Below are positions 4,460-7,180 of a DNA stretch of 7,180 nucleotides, in pieces. The stretch's first letter is position 1, and the number at the start of each line of letters is the position of its first letter. Under the pieces are notes generated by a model. The model did no database searches and was not told where the DNA came from. It saw nothing but the letters and a program-made list of their open reading frames with translations. A program made the translations under genes and the position numbers. The DNA comes from Chromatiales bacterium (lineage in GTDB: Bacteria; Pseudomonadota; Gammaproteobacteria; UBA6429; Thiohalophilaceae). The DNA lies in contig JAHEDB010000103.1 in assembly GCA_024641465.1 (NCBI GenBank), forward strand, positions 1-7,180. Reading direction: 5' to 3'.

Positions 4460-6847
4460 ATGAAAAAAATGTCAGACGAGGAATTAAAGAAAAAACTGGG
4501 TGATTACACCGCACCAAAAGGTCTGTATGCAAAGACCAAGGATATGCCCTTTCTTGGCTCGGTCACCTGTAACATAGAAGAGATGGTGGCCGGCTCATGG
4601 CAGGAGGTGATTATTGTTTACACGCTCGGCCAATCAGGCATGGCGGATGGCTCCTGGTTTAAGGCAACCTTCCGTTTTTATTCAGACTGGGAGTTGTTTC
4701 AAACAACCGAACCGAAAGGGGCGAACTATGTCTCCGCGGAATACCATGCCGCACCAACCTTAGAAGGGCAAAGTCCGGCATCAGTTCAAAAACTGTCTGT
4801 TCGCTTCGATCAGAAAGGTCACGAACGGCCATTCCAGAAGGCGATCATCGTCGATACTTATGATGGCTATCTAAAGGCGGGGGATCAGATTGTTATTCGA
4901 CTGGGCGATCGCCGCTTCGGTGGTCCTGGTACACGCGTGCAAACCTTTACCGAAGAATTTTTCAAATTCCGTTGCTATGCGGACCCGCTCGGCACCTCAC
5001 GCTTTGCCGCGGTTGATCCGGATCTGACTATTAACATTAAGCCCGGTGTGCCTGCCTTGCTGCAATGGTCCGGTTCGCGCCTGGTTAAAAAGGGCGAGAA
5101 AATTCCCTTACGTATTCGTGTCGAAGATGAGTGGGGTAACACCTGCTGGTCGCGTGCAGTTAAAGTACATGTGTCGGCAACATTAGACGGAAAGACCTGT
5201 TACGAAAAAGATATCATGCTGCCTGAACAAGGCTGGTCAGTGCAACTGCTGGAAGATATGCCTACGGACAAGCCGGGTGAGTTAGCGATTACTGCTGTCA
5301 TGCCGGATCATCCGGCCGTTAAGCACCATACCTTCTATGTGACGATCGATAAGGAATTAAACTTTCCACGAATTTACTATACAGACCTGCACGTCCACTC
5401 AGAAGATACCGTGGGCACCAATTCCACCAGTTATAACCTGACCTATGGGCGAGATGTGACGGGGCTGGATGTGCTGGCCTTTGCGCACAACGACTTTAAT
5501 ATCACCACTGAGCGCTGGAAAGAGACGGTTCAGCTCATTCGTGAGATCACCAAAGACGGTGAATTTGTGGCCTATCCCGGTACCGAGTGGTGTGGTAGCT
5601 CCTGTGCCGGTGGTGACCATAACGTCATCTTCCTGCACGATAATGAACCAGAGTTTCCATTCCTCAAAGACGGCACACATGTACGTTCAGTTGATTGGAA
5701 CGAAGACTCCGGAACCACCGAAGCGATCCCCGGCGCGTGGCCATTGGAAGAACTTTGGGCGGCTTATGCCCATGACCCGGAAGGCCATTTGCTGACACCG
5801 CACGTCGGTGGCCGTCGTTGTATTCTGGACTGGCATCACCCTGAACTGGAAAAACTTATTGAGATTGGTTCTGCCTGGGGCCACTTCGGCTGGCTATACC
5901 AGGATGCGATGCAACGCGGTTACAAGATCGGCGCAAGCATGGCCGGTGACGAACACCGAGGTCGTTGTGGCGGTGGTGTCCCCGGTACGGCGGTATTTGG
6001 CACCAAGGGGGGTATCTCCGGCGTGATCTCACCGGCCTTATCCCGCAAGGCCATTGGCGTAGCCTTACGTGAACGTCATACCTTTGCCTCTACCGGCGAA
6101 CGCACCTTTGGTTTGACGACCTGTGGCAAGCATATGATGGGCGACGAGTTTGAGCATAAAGGCGCGGCACAGGTAAATTATCGTTTCCTCGGCGATGCAG
6201 GCTGGGATGAAATAGTAGCCTACGATCAGGACGGTGAGATCTGGCGGCGTGATCTACAACAGGAACTGGGTTATTCGGATCGCAAAATCCGCTTCCGTTG
6301 GGGTGGCGCACGTATTAAAGATCGCTACCGCTGGGCGGTGTGGAAAGGCAGGATTACGATAACGAATGCGGTCATCAATGAGTTTGAAGGGCTCGGTTTT
6401 GAACATAAAGAAGAAACCTGCTGGCGCGAAACTGCGACGACCGTGGGCTTTAAGAGTGACACCTATGGCGATGTAGATGCGATTGAGATGGATGTGTCAC
6501 ATCTTGCCACGGCAAAAATAAAGATCGAAGGGACGATCGATGGCTATGTGAAGGTAGGTGATCCGTTAAAAGGTAATCCATTCGTCCATTGTCCGACCTT
6601 TACCTGGGAATTCACCGGCGAGGAATTACTCGACGCGGCAAGACTCAAGAAAGATCTCCCGGGTGTAGAGATGTTCCTGGCCATGGAACGCATGAGTGAT
6701 TCCGATGCGCCGCGTGAAGTAAGCGGTAACTTTGAAGTCAGTCCACAAAATGGTCCACATGGACATCGGCCGGTTTATATCGTTGCCCGGCAGGTGGATG
6801 ATGCCAAGATCTGGACCTCGGCGTTGTTTATCAAGTTTAAGAAGTAG
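4460..6847 (+). CDS. DUF3604/PHP-fold metal-dependent hydrolase
   Basis: A 795-residue protein with no signal peptide, probably cytoplasmic. Residues about 1-300 look beta-rich, including a stretch around 195-297 (RVEDEWGN, AVKVHVSATLDG) that resembles an immunoglobulin-like repeat. The catalytic PHP-type domain spans about 303-548: DLHVHSED with His311 and His313, AHND (His343, Asp345), Glu376 in YPGTEW, His387 in GGDHN, His448 in TPHVGG, His459/His460, and Asp497/His499 in GDEHRG. This gives a full set of candidate metal ligands. RERHTFASTGER near 537-548 is typical of DUF3604 proteins. The C-terminal 250 residues appear beta-rich. The substrate is unknown; phosphoester or amide hydrolysis would fit the fold. 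The start is set at ATG 4460 because GGAG at 4449-4452 is seven bases upstream; a GTG at 4457 adds one residue but is too close. Operator B and its -10 precede the gene. Confidence 0.88.
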   Translation: MKKMSDEELKKKLGDYTAPKGLYAKTKDMPFLGSVTCNIEEMVAGSWQEVIIVYTLGQSGMADGSWFKATFRFYSDWELFQTTEPKGANYVSAEYHAAPTLEGQSPASVQKLSVRFDQKGHERPFQKAIIVDTYDGYLKAGDQIVIRLGDRRFGGPGTRVQTFTEEFFKFRCYADPLGTSRFAAVDPDLTINIKPGVPALLQWSGSRLVKKGEKIPLRIRVEDEWGNTCWSRAVKVHVSATLDGKTCYEKDIMLPEQGWSVQLLEDMPTDKPGELAITAVMPDHPAVKHHTFYVTIDKELNFPRIYYTDLHVHSEDTVGTNSTSYNLTYGRDVTGLDVLAFAHNDFNITTERWKETVQLIREITKDGEFVAYPGTEWCGSSCAGGDHNVIFLHDNEPEFPFLKDGTHVRSVDWNEDSGTTEAIPGAWPLEELWAAYAHDPEGHLLTPHVGGRRCILDWHHPELEKLIEIGSAWGHFGWLYQDAMQRGYKIGASMAGDEHRGRCGGGVPGTAVFGTKGGISGVISPALSRKAIGVALRERHTFASTGERTFGLTTCGKHMMGDEFEHKGAAQVNYRFLGDAGWDEIVAYDQDGEIWRRDLQQELGYSDRKIRFRWGGARIKDRYRWAVWKGRITITNAVINEFEGLGFEHKEETCWRETATTVGFKSDTYGDVDAIEMDVSHLATAKIKIEGTIDGYVKVGDPLKGNPFVHCPTFTWEFTGEELLDAARLKKDLPGVEMFLAMERMSDSDAPREVSGNFEVSPQNGPHGHRPVYIVARQVDDAKIWTSALFIKFKK

Positions 6848-6906
6848 AATGCAGAGAGTATTTGCAGCCACATTATAATAAAAAAAAATCACACACCCCC
6901 CACTTA

Positions 6907-6934
6907 CCCCGGCCTCTGGCCGGGGTTTCTTTTT
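6907..6934 (+). terminator. Rho-independent terminator after the hydrolase gene
   Basis: CCCCGGCC at 6907-6914 and GGCCGGGG at 6918-6925 form a perfect eight-pair GC stem with a three-base loop, followed by TTTCTTTTT at 6926-6934. It lies 60 bp after the hydrolase stop. Its U-tract overlaps the stop codon of the convergent gene. In the minus direction the stem is followed by T-rich sequence only after about 17 bases (complement of the A-run at 6881-6889), so its action on the opposite gene is doubtful. Confidence 0.93.
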
Positions 6935-7180
6935 AAGGCCGATTCAGACCGTGATAGTGATAGATGTCCGTGGTCTGCTGCGAAAAAAGGTGATCCATCA
7001 AGGCCTGTGACATGGGATTGGCCTGATGGATAATCGCGGCAGAGTAATCCGTGATGTGGTGGGCCGGTGTCGGTTGTGGGTCTGTCGGGGAACCGCCGAG
7101 GGGGATGATCTGAAATAAGTCGGGGAAGATGCGTGTGTAGCGTAGCGCCAGGTGGTAATAGACCAGGGCGACATCGGCCC
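6933..7180 (-). CDS. Probable periplasmic substrate-binding protein, C-terminal part (5' end outside window)
   Basis: An open frame enters from the right edge and ends with TAA at 6935-6933, giving the last 81 residues: it begins ADVALVYYHLALRYTRIFPD, continues through FQIIPLGGSP and ends HYHGLNRP. The pattern of a hydrophobic strand, an IPLGG turn, and a terminal helix (ANPMSQALMDHLFSQQTTDIYHYHGL) resembles the C-terminus of type 2 periplasmic binding proteins such as molybdate-type binders, where the last helix often reads as a FLxSxxxQxIYxxxGL motif. The assignment rests on this fragment alone. The gene is convergent with the hydrolase and shares the terminator region; nothing links it to the cassette's operators. 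Confidence 0.55.
   Translation of the reverse strand, partial: ADVALVYYHLALRYTRIFPDLFQIIPLGGSPTDPQPTPAHHITDYSAAIIHQANPMSQALMDHLFSQQTTDIYHYHGLNRP

Noticed and set aside
6881..6925. Minus-strand reading of the terminator for the substrate-binding protein gene
   Set aside because: The T-run in that direction begins about 17 bases beyond the stem, too far for a standard intrinsic terminator.

Overview
The window looks like a gammaproteobacterial chromosome. It opens with the 3' end of pth (peptidyl-tRNA hydrolase) followed on the same strand by ychF, a gene order shared with E. coli. Both proteins resemble their E. coli counterparts closely. This conserved housekeeping pair ends at about position 1485, and what follows is a more AT-rich accessory cassette.

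The cassette has four genes. On the minus strand are a Crp/Fnr-type regulator (1819-2535) and, just downstream of it, a small two-helix membrane protein (1504-1764). Divergent from the regulator, on the plus strand, are a DASS/SLC13-like anion permease (2765-4315) and a large PHP-fold metallohydrolase of the DUF3604 type (4460-6847). A strong rho-independent terminator closes the plus-strand unit. A convergent minus-strand gene that runs off the window (6933-7180) looks like the C-terminus of a periplasmic substrate-binding protein.

The main discovery is regulatory. Each of the two intergenic regions of the cassette holds one 16-bp near-palindrome of the form TGTC(A/G)-N6-(C/T)GACA, at 2600-2615 and 4350-4365. 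Read in the same orientation they agree at 14 of 16 positions. I found no third copy in the window. The pattern is the one known for the CO sensor CooA, and the regulator's recognition helix carries the same Arg-Gln-x-x-Ser residues as CooA, but its sensor domain lacks the CooA heme ligands. For all three genes that could be served (regulator, permease, hydrolase) a hexamer with 5 of 6 matches to TATAAT begins exactly 40.5 bp from the operator centre. This suggests a self-contained, autoregulated import-and-hydrolysis regulon with an unknown signal and substrate.

The permease also departs from its family: the positions of the substrate/sodium-binding SNT motifs read AAN and SNV, and the usual TPPN segment is replaced. 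The working model is that the regulator senses an unidentified ligand and activates import of an anion-like compound by the permease and its processing by the cytoplasmic metallohydrolase. That model is inference. The operators, their spacing and the motif changes are read directly from the sequence.
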